A stretch of DNA of 64,000 nt from Flavobacteriaceae bacterium (GCA_012959395.1 DUDG01000018.1:43244-107243), one strand, 5' to 3'. Counted from the stretch's first letter, positions 46,006 to 59,021 are shown. Made by a program: numbers and translations. Notes: generated by a model not told the origin, from the sequence alone.

Positions 46006-47490
46006 ATGAAATCTGAATATTCTAAAGATTTAAAAATACACAACTCACTTTTAGGTAAAAAAGATTTATTTATTCCAATAGACAATAAAAATGTAGGAAT
46101 GTATGTTTGTGGTCCTACAGTTTATAATAATGCACACCTAGGAAATTGCAGAACCTTTATTTCATTTGATTTAATTTATAGATACTTACAACACATAGGT
46201 TACAAAGTTAGATATATTAGAAATTTGACAGATGTAGGTCATTTAGAGAATGAAGATGATGCTGGAGAAGACAAAATTTCTAAAAAAGCTAGGTTGGAAA
46301 AAATTGAACCAATGGAAGTAGTTCAAAAATACACATTGGATTTCCATAATATTATGGGGAAATTAAATACACTTCCACCAAATATTGAACCAACTGCTTC
46401 AGGCCATATTATTGAACAAATTGAAAGTATAAAACAAATTATTGAAGCCGGATATGCTTATGAAAAAAATGGTTCAGTTTATTTTGATATTTTAAAATTC
46501 AATAAATCTAATACTTACGGAAAATTAAGTGGAAGAAAAATTGAAGAAATGATGAATCAATCTAGAATTTTAGATGGCGTTTCAGATAAAAAAAATCCTC
46601 AAGATTTTGCTTTATGGAAGAAAGCTGAAAAAAATCATATTATGTTTTGGAATTCACCATGGGGAAATGGATTTCCAGGGTGGCATTTAGAATGCACTTC
46701 AATGAGTAAAAAATACCTAGGTGACTCTTTTGATATACACGGAGGTGGAATAGATTTAAAATTTCCTCATCATGATTGTGAAATCGCTCAATCAGAAGCA
46801 ATTAACGGAAATAATCCAGCTAAATATTGGATGCATACTAATATGCTGACACTAAATGGAAAAAAGATGTCTAAATCGATAGAGAACTTTATTTTACCGG
46901 ATGAGATTTTTACAGGAAATAATAAAATTTTAAGTAAATCATTTAACCCTAATGTAGTTAAATTTTTTATTTATCAAGCACACTATAGAAATGTTTTAGA
47001 TTTAAGTAACGAAGCTTTATTAGCTTCTGAAAAAGGCTTTAATAAGCTTATGGGCGGATATAATTTAATTTCTAATCTTGACAGCAATAATAATGATTCT
47101 GAGTTTGATATAGACAAATGGATCTCGAATTGTTATTCTAAAATGAATGATGATTTTAATACCCCAATGTTATTAGCTGAAATGTTTGACTGTATTAAGT
47201 TCATAAACAATGTAAATGTTAAATCTAAAAATCTGAACACAAAAGATAAAGAGAAAATGAAAAATACTTTTGATGATTTTCTTTTTCAAGTTTTAGGATT
47301 TAATAATGAAATTACAATTTCAGATAGAACTGATTCGACAGACGAATTTATTACTTTACTAATTAAAATTCGTAATCAAGCTAGAGTTAATAAAAACTTT
47401 CAATTATCAGATCAAATTAGAGATGATTTGATGGAATTAGGCATACAGTTAAATGATGATAAAGAAGATTCATCTTACAAATTTCTTTAA
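46006..47490 (+). CDS. cysS: Cysteinyl-tRNA synthetase
   Basis: A 494-residue class I synthetase. [13 protein letters not shown] (31-43) has the zinc Cys and HIGH-type motif, WHLECTSMS the second zinc Cys, [23 protein letters not shown] the Zn/editing site, KMSKS the ATP loop. Seven nt after folE; its TAA overlaps the yidD ATG by one base. Confidence 0.97.
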   Translation: MKSEYSKDLKIHNSLLGKKDLFIPIDNKNVGMYVCGPTVYNNAHLGNCRTFISFDLIYRYLQHIGYKVRYIRNLTDVGHLENEDDAGEDKISKKARLEKIEPMEVVQKYTLDFHNIMGKLNTLPPNIEPTASGHIIEQIESIKQIIEAGYAYEKNGSVYFDILKFNKSNTYGKLSGRKIEEMMNQSRILDGVSDKKNPQDFALWKKAEKNHIMFWNSPWGNGFPGWHLECTSMSKKYLGDSFDIHGGGIDLKFPHHDCEIAQSEAINGNNPAKYWMHTNMLTLNGKKMSKSIENFILPDEIFTGNNKILSKSFNPNVVKFFIYQAHYRNVLDLSNEALLASEKGFNKLMGGYNLISNLDSNNNDSEFDIDKWISNCYSKMNDDFNTPMLLAEMFDCIKFINNVNVKSKNLNTKDKEKMKNTFDDFLFQVLGFNNEITISDRTDSTDEFITLLIKIRNQARVNKNFQLSDQIRDDLMELGIQLNDDKEDSSYKFL

Positions 47491-47711
47491 TGAGAAAAAC
47501 ACTTGTATTTCCTTTCATTATAATAATAAAATTTTATCAAATCTTCATATCTCCACTTTTACCTACGACTTGCAGATACTCTCCAACTTGTTCTGAATAT
47601 TGTAAACAATGTTTATATAAATATGGATTAATTAGTGGTAGTATTTTAGGATTTAAAAGAATTATCAAATGTAATCCGTGGGGAGGAAAAGGTTTTAATC
47701 CTGTCCCATAA
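47490..47711 (+). CDS. yidD: Membrane protein insertion efficiency factor YidD
   Basis: A 73-residue protein with an N-terminal amphipathic helix (FPFIIIIKFYQIFISPL) and the family core CRYSPTCSEYCKQCL ... GFKRIIKCNPWGGKGFNPVP. It assists YidC in membrane protein insertion. Overlaps cysS by one base and precedes lgt by 38 nt. Confidence 0.93.
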   Translation: MRKTLVFPFIIIIKFYQIFISPLLPTTCRYSPTCSEYCKQCLYKYGLISGSILGFKRIIKCNPWGGKGFNPVP

Positions 47712-47749
47712 AAATCATATTATTTTATATATTTAATCAAAATAATTTT

Positions 47750-48598
47750 ATGACATTTTTAAAAATAGATTGGTCTCCAAATGAAATATTCTTAAATCTA
47801 GGTCCACTAGCAATTCATTGGTATAGTGTGATGTTTATAATTGCCTTTTCACTTGGTTATTATATAATTAAAAAAATATACCTTAATGAAAATAAATCAA
47901 TTGAACTTATTGAGCCACTTTTTATTTATACAGTTTTAGGAACTTTAATTGGAGCAAGATTAGGTGAAGTTTTTTTTTACAATTGGGACTATTTTCAAAA
48001 TAATTTGATCGAAATCTTTCTTCCAATAAAAAAGGACATAAGTAGCTCGCTTTTATTTGGAATAATTGATGGTTGGAAATTTGTAGGATATAGAGGATTA
48101 GCAAGTCATGGCGCAACAATTGGAATTATTATTTCGATGTTTATTTATAAATCAAAATTTAAATATGATTCCGTTTTATGGATTTTTGATAGAATTGTAA
48201 TTCCTATTGCAATTGGGGGAATGTTTGTTAGAATTGGGAATTTTTTCAATTCTGAAATAGTTGGCAATTATACTGAATCTAACTTTGGGGTTGTGTTTAT
48301 AAATAGAGGAGAAATATTTCCTAGACACCCAGCTCAACTCTATGAAGCTATGGGATACTTATTGCTTTTTGTTCTATTATGGCAACTATATTGGAAAACT
48401 AATTTTAAAAACGATAAAGGTTTTCTATTCGGACTTTTCTTAATTTGTTTGTTTTCTATAAGAGTATTAGTAGAATACGTCAAAGTAAGTCAAGGTGGAT
48501 TTGAAGATTATTTAGGTTTTTTAAGTACAGGTCAATGGCTAAGCATTCCTTTTATTTTAATTGGAATTTTCTTTATGTTAAGGAGTAAAAAAGCCTAG
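47750..48598 (+). CDS. lgt: Prolipoprotein diacylglyceryl transferase
   Basis: A 282-residue inner-membrane enzyme with about seven helices that attaches diacylglycerol to lipobox Cys residues. HWYSVMF, SHGATIG (catalytic His), and RIGNFFNSEIVGNYTE (Lgt signature with Arg and Asn) are present, and RHPAQLYE follows. It serves the many lipoproteins in the window. Confidence 0.94.
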   Translation: MTFLKIDWSPNEIFLNLGPLAIHWYSVMFIIAFSLGYYIIKKIYLNENKSIELIEPLFIYTVLGTLIGARLGEVFFYNWDYFQNNLIEIFLPIKKDISSSLLFGIIDGWKFVGYRGLASHGATIGIIISMFIYKSKFKYDSVLWIFDRIVIPIAIGGMFVRIGNFFNSEIVGNYTESNFGVVFINRGEIFPRHPAQLYEAMGYLLLFVLLWQLYWKTNFKNDKGFLFGLFLICLFSIRVLVEYVKVSQGGFEDYLGFLSTGQWLSIPFILIGIFFMLRSKKA

Positions 48599-48603
48599 TC
48601 TAA

Positions 48604-51549
48604 TTATTTTTTTAGACTCTTTTTTAGCGTTTCATACATAACAGGTGTAGCAATAAAAACAGAAGAATAAGTTCCGACAATTACTCCAATTATTAAAGCA
48701 AACATAAATCCTTGAATTGATTCACCTCCAAATAAAAATATTGCTAAAAGTACTACCAGTGTTGTAAATGAAGTGTTTAAAGTTCTACTTAATGTACTAT
48801 TTAAAGCTCTATCAACTATTTTATTAAATTCCCATGACTTATTAATCAATCTGAATTCTCTAATTCTGTCAAATACAACAACCGTATCATTTAATGAATA
48901 ACCTATAACTGTCAAAATAGCAGCAATAAATGCTTGGTTAATTTCCATATTAAATGGCATCCAAGTATAAGCTATAGAAAATACCCCTAAAACAATTAAC
49001 ACATCATGAAATACGGCTGTTACAGCCCCCAAAGAATATTGCCAATTTCTAAACCTTAATAAGATATATAAGAATACAACTATTAAAGATCCGAAAATTG
49101 CTAAAAATGAATTTTTCTTAATGTCATCAGCTATAGTTGGGCCAACTTTGGAAGACGACATTATACCAACTATTTTATCATCTGCACCATTTACAAAATC
49201 TTCGTAAATTATATTTCCAGGAAGGTATTTCTTTAATGATTCAAACATCTTTTCTTGAATCTCTACATCAACTTCGGATCCTTCAACGTCTACCTTATAA
49301 TTTGTAGTTATTTTTAATTGATTATCTGATCCATAGGTTTTTGCTTCAGCATTTCCAAAAACTTTAATAAGATCATTTTGAATGTCACTTTGATTGACAT
49401 TATTTTCAAATCTAACCGTATAGGATCTTCCTCCAACAAAATCAACACCTTCATTTAAACCATTAGTAAAAAGTGAAAACACTCCTATTGTTAATAAAGA
49501 CAAAGAAAGTACAAAAGCAACTTTTCTTTTTTGTAAAAAAGAAATACTTAAATTTTTAAATAAATTCTTAGTCAGCTTTGTAGAAAAATTTAATTTTTTA
49601 GACTTATTTAATCTAGAATCAACAAGCATTCTTGTTATAAAAATAGCCGTAAACAAAGAAGTTGCAATACCAATTAAAAGAGTTGTAGCAAAACCTTTAA
49701 TAGGACCTGATCCAAATATAAACAAGATTAAGGCAGTTAATCCAGTTGTTATATTCGCATCTAATATAGATGACAAAGCATTACTAAAACCATCACTAAC
49801 CGATTGTTTAAGACCTTTAGCTTTAGAAAGTTCTTCTCTAATTCTTTCAAATATAAGAACGTTAGCATCAACTGACATACCAATTGTTAAAACAATACCT
49901 GCAATCCCTGGTAAAGTAAGAACTGCCCCTAAACCTGCTAAAACCCCAAAAATTAATACAATATTTAATACAAGAGCAACATCAGCATACAAACCAGCTC
50001 TACCGTAATAGAATATCATCCATAATAGAACTAATAATAAAGCAATAATAAATGAGTTTACTCCTCTTTCAATATTTTCTTTTCCAAGAGAGGGGCCAAC
50101 TATTTCAGATTCGATAATCTCAGCAGATGCAGGTAATTTTCCCGCTCTTAAAACATTTGCTAAATCAATCGCTTCATTTAATGTGAATTGACCTGAAATT
50201 TCAGACCTTCCACCTGAAATTGCTCCTTTAGAAACTCCTGGAGCAGAATATACTATATCATCTAAAACTATAGCTATATTACTTTTATCTTTATAAGCAT
50301 TTCCTGTCATCTCTTCCCATTTTCTAGCTCCTTTTCCATTCATTTGCATAGAAACTGTTGCCGCATTAGTTATATCATAAGACTGACTAGCATTAACTAC
50401 TACACTTCCACTTAACGGAGGCTTATTATCTCTGTTGGATTTTATAGCATATAAATCGACTACTTTAGAATTTAAATCAGGTTTTCCAAATAAAAATCGA
50501 GTAAATCTTTTATCAGAAGGAAGTAATTGTCTTATTTCTGACATAGAAAGGTATTCTTCAATTTTCTTTTGATCTTTAGCCAAAAATTGTGCTATAACTG
50601 GGCCTCCTTGATAACCTGTACCTACTAAATAATCAAATAATGGATTTTTTGAAGATGAGCTTATAGAATCATTAGCTTCAACATCAGCTAGAAGGTCATC
50701 GATTTTAGAAGATTCTTTATTTTCTAAATCAGAGATAGGCTCTAAAACTATATCTTTCAAAGCCTCATTAGCTTGAGATAAAAAAGTTAAAAATTGATCA
50801 TTTTTTTCAGTTACCCAAAATTCTAATTGAGCTGTACTTTGAAGTAAGTTCTTAACCCTAGCAACATCTTTAGCTCCAGGAAGTTCAACACGAATCCTTC
50901 CAGATTTACCAAGTCTTTGAATATTAGGCTGCGTCACCCCAAACTGATCTATTCTTTTTCTTAAAACTTCAAATGCAGAAACAATAGATTCGTCAATTTT
51001 TCTTCTAATAATTGGTTTAACCTCATTATCAGACATTTCAAAATTAATTTCATCACTTAAAGACCTGTTTGCAAAAATGTCTGGTGAAGCCAAACTAGAA
51101 TTTCCTTTAATTATTTCAAATGCATTAAAAAATGATTCTACGTAAGTATCGTCTGATGATTTCTGTAATTCATCAGCATCATCAAGGGCTTTATTAAAAA
51201 TAGGATCTCTAGTGTTTTCTGCTAAACCTTTTAAAATATCTTTTACTGAAATTTGTAAAGTAACATCTATACCTCCTTTTAAATCTAATCCTTTATTAAG
51301 TTCTTTAGATTTTGCGCTATTATAAGTAGTAAATCCAAATATACTTTCATCCGCAATTGAATCTAAATAATTAACATATTTATCCTCTCTAAGGTTTTCA
51401 AAATTTGTTTGTTGATCAGATATAGAACTTATTGAATATTCTAAAGCTTTATCTTCAACTCTAGAAGTTATGAAAGTAAATGAAATTTGATATAAGCTAA
51501 CTAAGCCGAAACAAAAAGCAAAAAACTTTATTAGACCATTATTTTGCAT
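48604..51549 (-). CDS. secDF: Fused protein translocase SecDF
   Basis: A 981-residue proton-driven export factor. SecD-like half: N-terminal helix, periplasmic P1 (DQFGVTQPNIQRLGKSGRIRVELPG), and TM region with IGMSVDANVLIFERIREEL. SecF-like half from about 665: FVGGRSYTVRF, then IGYSLNDTVVVFDRIRE, the proton-relay Asp region. Fusion is normal in Bacteroidota. Convergent with lgt, 5 nt between stops; own promoter upstream. Confidence 0.96.
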   Translation of the reverse strand: MQNNGLIKFFAFCFGLVSLYQISFTFITSRVEDKALEYSISSISDQQTNFENLREDKYVNYLDSIADESIFGFTTYNSAKSKELNKGLDLKGGIDVTLQISVKDILKGLAENTRDPIFNKALDDADELQKSSDDTYVESFFNAFEIIKGNSSLASPDIFANRSLSDEINFEMSDNEVKPIIRRKIDESIVSAFEVLRKRIDQFGVTQPNIQRLGKSGRIRVELPGAKDVARVKNLLQSTAQLEFWVTEKNDQFLTFLSQANEALKDIVLEPISDLENKESSKIDDLLADVEANDSISSSSKNPLFDYLVGTGYQGGPVIAQFLAKDQKKIEEYLSMSEIRQLLPSDKRFTRFLFGKPDLNSKVVDLYAIKSNRDNKPPLSGSVVVNASQSYDITNAATVSMQMNGKGARKWEEMTGNAYKDKSNIAIVLDDIVYSAPGVSKGAISGGRSEISGQFTLNEAIDLANVLRAGKLPASAEIIESEIVGPSLGKENIERGVNSFIIALLLVLLWMIFYYGRAGLYADVALVLNIVLIFGVLAGLGAVLTLPGIAGIVLTIGMSVDANVLIFERIREELSKAKGLKQSVSDGFSNALSSILDANITTGLTALILFIFGSGPIKGFATTLLIGIATSLFTAIFITRMLVDSRLNKSKKLNFSTKLTKNLFKNLSISFLQKRKVAFVLSLSLLTIGVFSLFTNGLNEGVDFVGGRSYTVRFENNVNQSDIQNDLIKVFGNAEAKTYGSDNQLKITTNYKVDVEGSEVDVEIQEKMFESLKKYLPGNIIYEDFVNGADDKIVGIMSSSKVGPTIADDIKKNSFLAIFGSLIVVFLYILLRFRNWQYSLGAVTAVFHDVLIVLGVFSIAYTWMPFNMEINQAFIAAILTVIGYSLNDTVVVFDRIREFRLINKSWEFNKIVDRALNSTLSRTLNTSFTTLVVLLAIFLFGGESIQGFMFALIIGVIVGTYSSVFIATPVMYETLKKSLKK

Positions 51550-51586
51550 ACAATTATTTTTTAGAAAATTCTTTTTTAAAATCGAG

Positions 51587-51594
51587 CAAATATA
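51587..51594 (-). promoter_or_regulatory. Bacteroidota -7 box for secDF
   Basis: TATATTTG on the minus strand, followed after a 37-nt leader by the secDF ATG at 51549. No clear -33 TTG. Confidence 0.45.
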
Positions 51595-51661
51595 TGATTT
51601 ACTTCAAGATAAAGCAATTCTTAATAAATGTTCAGATTAATAAGTTTATTAATTCTTTTAT

Positions 51662-52582
51662 TTAGAGTGCTAAATTCATTTTTCTTACAGCTTCAGCGCT
51701 TTCACTAAATTTCACCTTTTCCTGATCATTTAGATCAATATCAATAATCTTCTCACAACCATTTTTACCAATTACACAAGGTACTCCTATACAAATATCA
51801 TCTTGATTATATTCACCATCAAGAAACACTGAGCATGGAATAATTCTTTTTTCATCATTAAGTATTGATTTCACAAGAAAACCAACAGAAGCACCAGGAG
51901 CATACCAAGCTGATGTGCCAAGTAATTTTGTTAAAGTTGCACCTCCCACCATTGTATCTTGAGAAACTTTTTCTAATTTCTCTGATGAAATTAGTTCTGA
52001 AATAGGAATTCCATTATAACTCGCTAATCTAGTAAGCGGAATCATTGTTGTATCTCCATGCCCTCCAATTACCATTCCATGTATATCATTAGCTGGTCTT
52101 TCTATAGCTAAAGACAAATATGTCTTAAACCTTGAACTATCTAATACACCTCCCATTCCAATTACTCTATTCTTTGGCAATCCAGTTGATTTCAAGGTTA
52201 AATAGGTCATTGTATCCATAGGATTTGATACTACTATTATAATTGCCTCACTTGAATGCTTTAATATATTTTCTGAAACATTTTTAACAATTCCTGCATT
52301 AATTTCTATTAACTCTTCTCTAGTCATTCCTGGTTTTCTTGGAATACCAGATGTTATTACAACAACATCACTATTTGCGGTTAATGTATAATCTCCTGTA
52401 GTTCCTACTATTTTAGTTCCAAACCCTAATGTTGTTGAAGTTTGCATCATATCCAGTGCTTTTCCTTCAGCAAATCCTTCTTTAATATCCAAAAGAACAA
52501 CTTCACTAGCAATAGATTGTGATGCTATAACATCAGCACATGTTGATCCTACATTTCCTGCTCCAACTATAGTAACTTTCAT
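51662..52582 (-). CDS. mdh: Malate dehydrogenase (LDH-like)
   Basis: A 306-residue NAD-dependent enzyme of the TCA cycle. MKVTIVGAGNVGS carries the nucleotide loop, VITSGIPRKPGMTRE the substrate loop with Arg, VVSNPMDTMTYL, and MVIGGHGDTTMIPL the catalytic His. The loop Arg residues (RKPGMTR) point to malate rather than lactate. 17 nt after gyrB on the same strand. Confidence 0.95.
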   Translation of the reverse strand: MKVTIVGAGNVGSTCADVIASQSIASEVVLLDIKEGFAEGKALDMMQTSTTLGFGTKIVGTTGDYTLTANSDVVVITSGIPRKPGMTREELIEINAGIVKNVSENILKHSSEAIIIVVSNPMDTMTYLTLKSTGLPKNRVIGMGGVLDSSRFKTYLSLAIERPANDIHGMVIGGHGDTTMIPLTRLASYNGIPISELISSEKLEKVSQDTMVGGATLTKLLGTSAWYAPGASVGFLVKSILNDEKRIIPCSVFLDGEYNQDDICIGVPCVIGKNGCEKIIDIDLNDQEKVKFSESAEAVRKMNLAL

Positions 52583-52599
52583 ATCTTTTTTAATTATAA

Positions 52600-54561
<1,962 letters not shown>

Positions 54562-54571
54562 TTACTTAAAA

Positions 54572-54579
54572 CAAATATA
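54572..54579 (-). promoter_or_regulatory. Bacteroidota -7 box for gyrB
   Basis: TATATTTG on the minus strand, 34 nt before the gyrB ATG (54537). -33 element unclear. Confidence 0.45.
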
Positions 54580-54620
54580 ATAAATTCACAAGCGTATCAG
54601 AAGAATTTACAGATATGAAA

Positions 54621-54648
54621 AGCCTTAAGTTATCAACAATTTAGGGCT
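54621..54648 (-). terminator. Terminator downstream of asnB
   Basis: On the minus strand AGCCCTAA pairs with TTAAGGCT (one G-U) around a 12-nt loop, then TTTT. Located between the asnB stop and the gyrB promoter. Confidence 0.45.
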
Positions 54649-54663
54649 AATAAACAATAATAA

Positions 54664-56328
54664 TTAGTAAGAATCTAAATGAACATTTGAGACTGATCTT
54701 CCCGATGGATCATTCATGTTTTTAAAAGATTTATCCCATTCTAAAGCAATAGGAGTGCTACAGGCAACTGAAGGAACAGATGGAACTGTTTTGGCAGCAG
54801 ATTCAGAAGGAAAATGTTTTTCAAAAATTGATCTATAAAAATACTCTTCTTTGGACATGGGAGTTTGAAAAGGGAATGTAAATTTAGCATTGTCAAACAT
54901 ATCATTAGACACATTTTCTTCAACTAATTCTTTTAAACTATCAATCCAATCATAACCCACTCCATCACTAAACTGTTCTTTTTGCCTCCAGGCTATAGCT
55001 TTCGGTAAATAAGATTCAAACGACTTTCTTAAAACCCACTTTTCCATCCTATCTTTATTTATCATTTTATCTTTTGGATTAATTCTCATTGCAACATCAA
55101 TAAATTCTTTATCTAAAAAAGGAACTCTTCCTTCAATTCCCCAAGCTGCTAAAGACTTATTAGCTCTTAAACAATCATATTGATAAAGTTTATCAAGTTT
55201 TCTTACTGTTTCTTTATGAAACTCTTCTGCGCTAGGAGCTTTATGAAAGTATAAGTATCCTCCAAATATCTCATCCGCACCTTCACCTGAGAGAACCATT
55301 TTTATACCCATAGACTTTATAACTCTTGCCATTAAATACATTGGTATTGAAGCTCTTATAGTAGTAACATCATAGGTTTCTAAATGAAAAATAACATCTT
55401 TAATCGCATCTAAACCCTCTTGAATTGTAAAAGTGACTTCATGATGAATTGAACCTATGTGTTCAGCAACTAATTTAGATGCTTTTAAATCTGGGGATCC
55501 TGCTAAACCTACGGCAAAAGAATGTAACTGAGGATACCAAGCTGCTTTTTGATCGTCAGATTCAATTCTATTTTTTGAATATTTTTTTGCTAAGGCAGAG
55601 GTTATAGAAGAGTCTAACCCACCAGATAGAAGCACACCATAAGGAACGTCACTCATTAATTGTCTATGAACAGCATCTTCTAATGCATTTTTTAAAGAAT
55701 TTAAATCTGTTTCATTATTAGATATAGATTCATAATTCATCCAATCCCTTTGGTACCATTTCACTAATTTAGAATCACGACTAAATAAAAAATGTCCAGG
55801 AGGAAAAATCTCAATTTTATTACAAACACCCTCCAGGGCTTTTAACTCTGAAGCGACATAAAACGTACCAAACTTATCCCAGCCCATGTAAAGTGGAATA
55901 ATACCCATATGATCCCTTGCAATTAAATATTCATTGTTTTCTTCATCATACAATACAAATCCAAATATTCCATTTAACTCATCTAAGAAATTAATTCCTT
56001 TTTCTTTATATAAGGCCAATATAATTTCACAATCAGAATTTGTTTGGAATGCATATTCAATAGATAACTTTTCTTTTAAAAGTCTATGATTATAAATTTC
56101 TCCATTTGCTGCCAAAATCAAATTTTTGTCAAGACTAAATATTGGTTGATTTCCAGATGCCGGATCTACAATTGCTAAACGCTCATGAGCTAATAAAACA
56201 TTTTTACCACAATGTATTCCGCTCCAATCTGGCCCCCTATGTCTAACTTTTTTAGACATTTCCAAGATTTGTGATCTTAGAAAATTTGAATTTTGTTTAA
56301 TATCCAAAGCACATACTATTCCACACAT
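54664..56328 (-). CDS. asnB: Asparagine synthase (glutamine-hydrolysing)
   Basis: A 554-residue cytosolic enzyme making Asn from Asp, Gln and ATP. Processed N-terminal Cys2 (MCGIVCALD) is the glutaminase nucleophile; RHRGPDWSG and AANGEIYNH bind Gln; the synthetase domain has LSGGLDSS (ATP pyrophosphatase loop) and LSGEGADEIFGGY. Length agrees with family. Preceded by 190 nt of A/T-rich spacer shared with the divergent ftsE-like gene. Confidence 0.96.
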   Translation of the reverse strand: MCGIVCALDIKQNSNFLRSQILEMSKKVRHRGPDWSGIHCGKNVLLAHERLAIVDPASGNQPIFSLDKNLILAANGEIYNHRLLKEKLSIEYAFQTNSDCEIILALYKEKGINFLDELNGIFGFVLYDEENNEYLIARDHMGIIPLYMGWDKFGTFYVASELKALEGVCNKIEIFPPGHFLFSRDSKLVKWYQRDWMNYESISNNETDLNSLKNALEDAVHRQLMSDVPYGVLLSGGLDSSITSALAKKYSKNRIESDDQKAAWYPQLHSFAVGLAGSPDLKASKLVAEHIGSIHHEVTFTIQEGLDAIKDVIFHLETYDVTTIRASIPMYLMARVIKSMGIKMVLSGEGADEIFGGYLYFHKAPSAEEFHKETVRKLDKLYQYDCLRANKSLAAWGIEGRVPFLDKEFIDVAMRINPKDKMINKDRMEKWVLRKSFESYLPKAIAWRQKEQFSDGVGYDWIDSLKELVEENVSNDMFDNAKFTFPFQTPMSKEEYFYRSIFEKHFPSESAAKTVPSVPSVACSTPIALEWDKSFKNMNDPSGRSVSNVHLDSY

Positions 56329-56518
56329 ATTAATAATTTAAATGCAAATATGAATAAATAATATAAATATGTAATGTATATATACCATATTAATTACATT
56401 ATTATAGTTATTTATATTTTTTATAGATAAACTGTAATTAAAATATAAAAAAATATAAAAATTCTATTAAAATTGAAAGATTTAGTAAATTGTGTTTTTA
56501 TTTATTTCAAATAATTCA

Positions 56519-57211
56519 ATGTCAAAACCAATAGTTTATTTAGATAAAGTAAATATTAAACAGAATGACAAGATCATTTTATCAAATATAAGTTTATCAA
56601 TTAATAAAGGAGAATTTGTATATATGATTGGAAAGACTGGAATTGGCAAAAGTAGCTTACTAAGAATTTTATATGGAGATCTTAAAATCGGAGAAGGAGA
56701 AGCTAATGTCATGGGTATAAATTTGAATAAAATTAAAGATAAAAAAATACCTTATTTAAGAAGAAAACTTGGAATTGTTTTTCAAGATTTCAAACTTTTG
56801 TCAGATCGTTCAATTGAAAAAAACTTAATTTTTGTACTAAAAGCAACTGACTGGAGAAATTCATCAGAAATTGGAGTTAGAATTGAAGAGGTATTAAAAA
56901 TGGTGAAACTTAAGGATGTAAGGAATAAGTTTCCTCACGAACTTTCTGGTGGTGAACAACAAAGAGTAGCTATAGCCAGGGCTCTTCTTAATAAACCAGA
57001 ACTAGTATTAGCTGATGAACCAACAGGAAATCTAGACCCAGCAACAAGTATTGAAATTATGCAACTTTTAAAAGACATTCATAACGATGGGACTACTATT
57101 CTTATTGCCACGCACGATTATGAAATTATTTCAAAATTCCCAGCTAAAACAATTCGTATTGAAAAAGGAAGGCTTTTTGAACTCTCAGAAAAGACGAATT
57201 CTAGTCATTAA
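56519..57211 (+). CDS. ftsE: FtsE-like ABC transporter ATP-binding protein
   Basis: A 230-residue ATPase. I start at ATG 56519; a GTG at 56492 would add nine residues of no homology. Walker A GKTGIGKSS, signature LSGGEQQRVA, Walker B LVLADEPTGNLDP and the switch His in ATHDYE. VFQDFKLLSDRSIEKNL is the FtsE-type Q-loop. FtsE pairs with the membrane protein FtsX to control septal hydrolases; no ftsX lies in the window, so LolD-like is the alternative. Tail overlaps typA by 11 nt. Confidence 0.85.
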   Translation: MSKPIVYLDKVNIKQNDKIILSNISLSINKGEFVYMIGKTGIGKSSLLRILYGDLKIGEGEANVMGINLNKIKDKKIPYLRRKLGIVFQDFKLLSDRSIEKNLIFVLKATDWRNSSEIGVRIEEVLKMVKLKDVRNKFPHELSGGEQQRVAIARALLNKPELVLADEPTGNLDPATSIEIMQLLKDIHNDGTTILIATHDYEIISKFPAKTIRIEKGRLFELSEKTNSSH

Positions 57212-59003
57212 TAGAGTTTCTTTTTCTTTGGTTTTCGTCTAAATAAATTTTTCTTAACCTAATAGTTTCAGGAGTAACTTCAACATATTCATCTTTTTGA
57301 ATATATTCCAAAGCTTCTTCAAGACCAAAAGTAATTGGTGGAGCCAACTTCACTTTATCGTCTGTTCCAGAAGCTCTTACATTTGATAATTTTTTAGTCT
57401 TAGTTACATTAACAACTAAATCATCACCTCTAGAATTTTCCCCAATTACTTGACCAGTATAAATAGCTGTACCTGGATGAATAAAGAACTTTCCTCTATC
57501 TTGAAGCTTATCAAGAGAGTAAGGTATAGCTGTCCCTTGTTCCATAGAAATTAGAGAACCTGTTAATCTTCTTGGCATTTCTCCTTTAAATGGCTGAAAC
57601 TCTAAAAACCTATGGCTCATAATTACTTCACCAGCAGAAGCAGTTATCAAAAAGTTTCTTAATCCAATTATTCCCCTAGACGGAATTATAAACTTACATA
57701 ACATTCTTAATCCTTTACTATCCATACTTACCATCTCTCCTTTTCTTATAGCTACCATTTCAATTGCCTTACCAGAAACATGTTCTGGAATATCAATAAC
57801 TAACTCTTCAACTGGTTCTGATTTAACTCCATTAATTTCTTTTATTATAACCTGAGGCTGACCTATTTGTAGCTCGTAGCCTTCTCTTCTCATTGTTTCT
57901 ATTAAAACAGATAAATGCAATACACCTCTTCCAAATACTAAAAACTTATCAGCGGAGCCAGTATCCTCTAATCTCATTGCCAAATTCTTTTCTAGTTCTT
58001 TTTCTAACCTCTCTTTTATATGTCTAGATGTAACATATTTACCTTCTTTTCCAAAAAATGGTGAATCATTTATAGTAAACATCATACTCATTGTAGGCTC
58101 ATCAATGTTTATTGTAGGTAAAGCATCTGGAGATTCAAAATCAGCAATTGTATCACCTATTTCAAAACTATCTAACCCGACAACAGAACATATATCTCCT
58201 GCTTCTACTTTTTCTACTTTACACTTTGCTAAACCATCAAACAAATTCAATTCCTTAATCCTAGATTTAACTATACTTCCATCTCTTTTAACTAAACATA
58301 CATTTTGACCCTGTTCCAAAACACCTCTTTGTAATCTTCCAATAGCAACCCTTCCAGTAAATGAAGAATAATCCAAAGAAGTAATAAGCATTTGAGTATT
58401 TCCTTCTAATACTTTAGGGCTTGGAATGTGTCTAATGACCGCATCCAATAATGGCTCAATAGAATCTGTTTGATTTTTCCAATCATCAGACATCCAATTG
58501 TTTTTTGCAGAACCATAAATTACAGGAAAATCTAATTGCCATTCTTCAGCATCCAACTCAAACATTAAATCAAAAACAGATTCATAAACCTGATCCGGAG
58601 TACAATTTTCTTTATCAACTTTATTTACAACAACTAACGGCTTAAGTTTAAGTTCTAATGCTTTTTGTAAAACAAACCTTGTTTGAGGCATTGGACCTTC
58701 AAAAGCATCTACAAGAAGTAAAACTCCATCAGCCATATTTAACACTCTTTCTACTTCACCACCAAAATCAGCATGACCAGGTGTATCAATAATATTAATT
58801 TTTGTGTCTTTATAATTAACAGAAACATTTTTCGATACTATAGTAATTCCTCTTTCTTTTTCTAAATCGTTATTATCTAAAATAAGTTCACCAACTTCCT
58901 TGTTATCTCTAAATAACTTACAATGATGCAAAATTTTATCAACAAGCGTAGTTTTTCCATGATCTACGTGAGCAATTATTGCAATATTCCTGATAGAACT
59001 CAT
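57201..59003 (-). CDS. typA: Ribosome-associated GTPase TypA/BipA
   Basis: A translational GTPase involved in 50S assembly and stress. 600 residues from ATG 59003 (SSIRNIAIIAHVDHGKTTLVD); the longer frame to 59024 starts inside a promoter -7 box (59022-59029), so it is rejected. G-domain motifs AHVDHGKT, DTPGHADFGGE and NKVDKEN, domain II, EF-G-like domain and TypA-specific C-terminal domain (RGIIGLRNFLITASAGEV) are all present. Confidence 0.96.
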   Translation of the reverse strand: MSSIRNIAIIAHVDHGKTTLVDKILHHCKLFRDNKEVGELILDNNDLEKERGITIVSKNVSVNYKDTKINIIDTPGHADFGGEVERVLNMADGVLLLVDAFEGPMPQTRFVLQKALELKLKPLVVVNKVDKENCTPDQVYESVFDLMFELDAEEWQLDFPVIYGSAKNNWMSDDWKNQTDSIEPLLDAVIRHIPSPKVLEGNTQMLITSLDYSSFTGRVAIGRLQRGVLEQGQNVCLVKRDGSIVKSRIKELNLFDGLAKCKVEKVEAGDICSVVGLDSFEIGDTIADFESPDALPTINIDEPTMSMMFTINDSPFFGKEGKYVTSRHIKERLEKELEKNLAMRLEDTGSADKFLVFGRGVLHLSVLIETMRREGYELQIGQPQVIIKEINGVKSEPVEELVIDIPEHVSGKAIEMVAIRKGEMVSMDSKGLRMLCKFIIPSRGIIGLRNFLITASAGEVIMSHRFLEFQPFKGEMPRRLTGSLISMEQGTAIPYSLDKLQDRGKFFIHPGTAIYTGQVIGENSRGDDLVVNVTKTKKLSNVRASGTDDKVKLAPPITFGLEEALEYIQKDEYVEVTPETIRLRKIYLDENQRKRNSIND

Positions 59004-59021
59004 AATTTCTGTAATTTCGCG

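Noticed and set aside
47922..48119. Minus-strand frame of 65 codons in lgt
   Set aside because: Shadow of a clear Lgt gene, no independent evidence.
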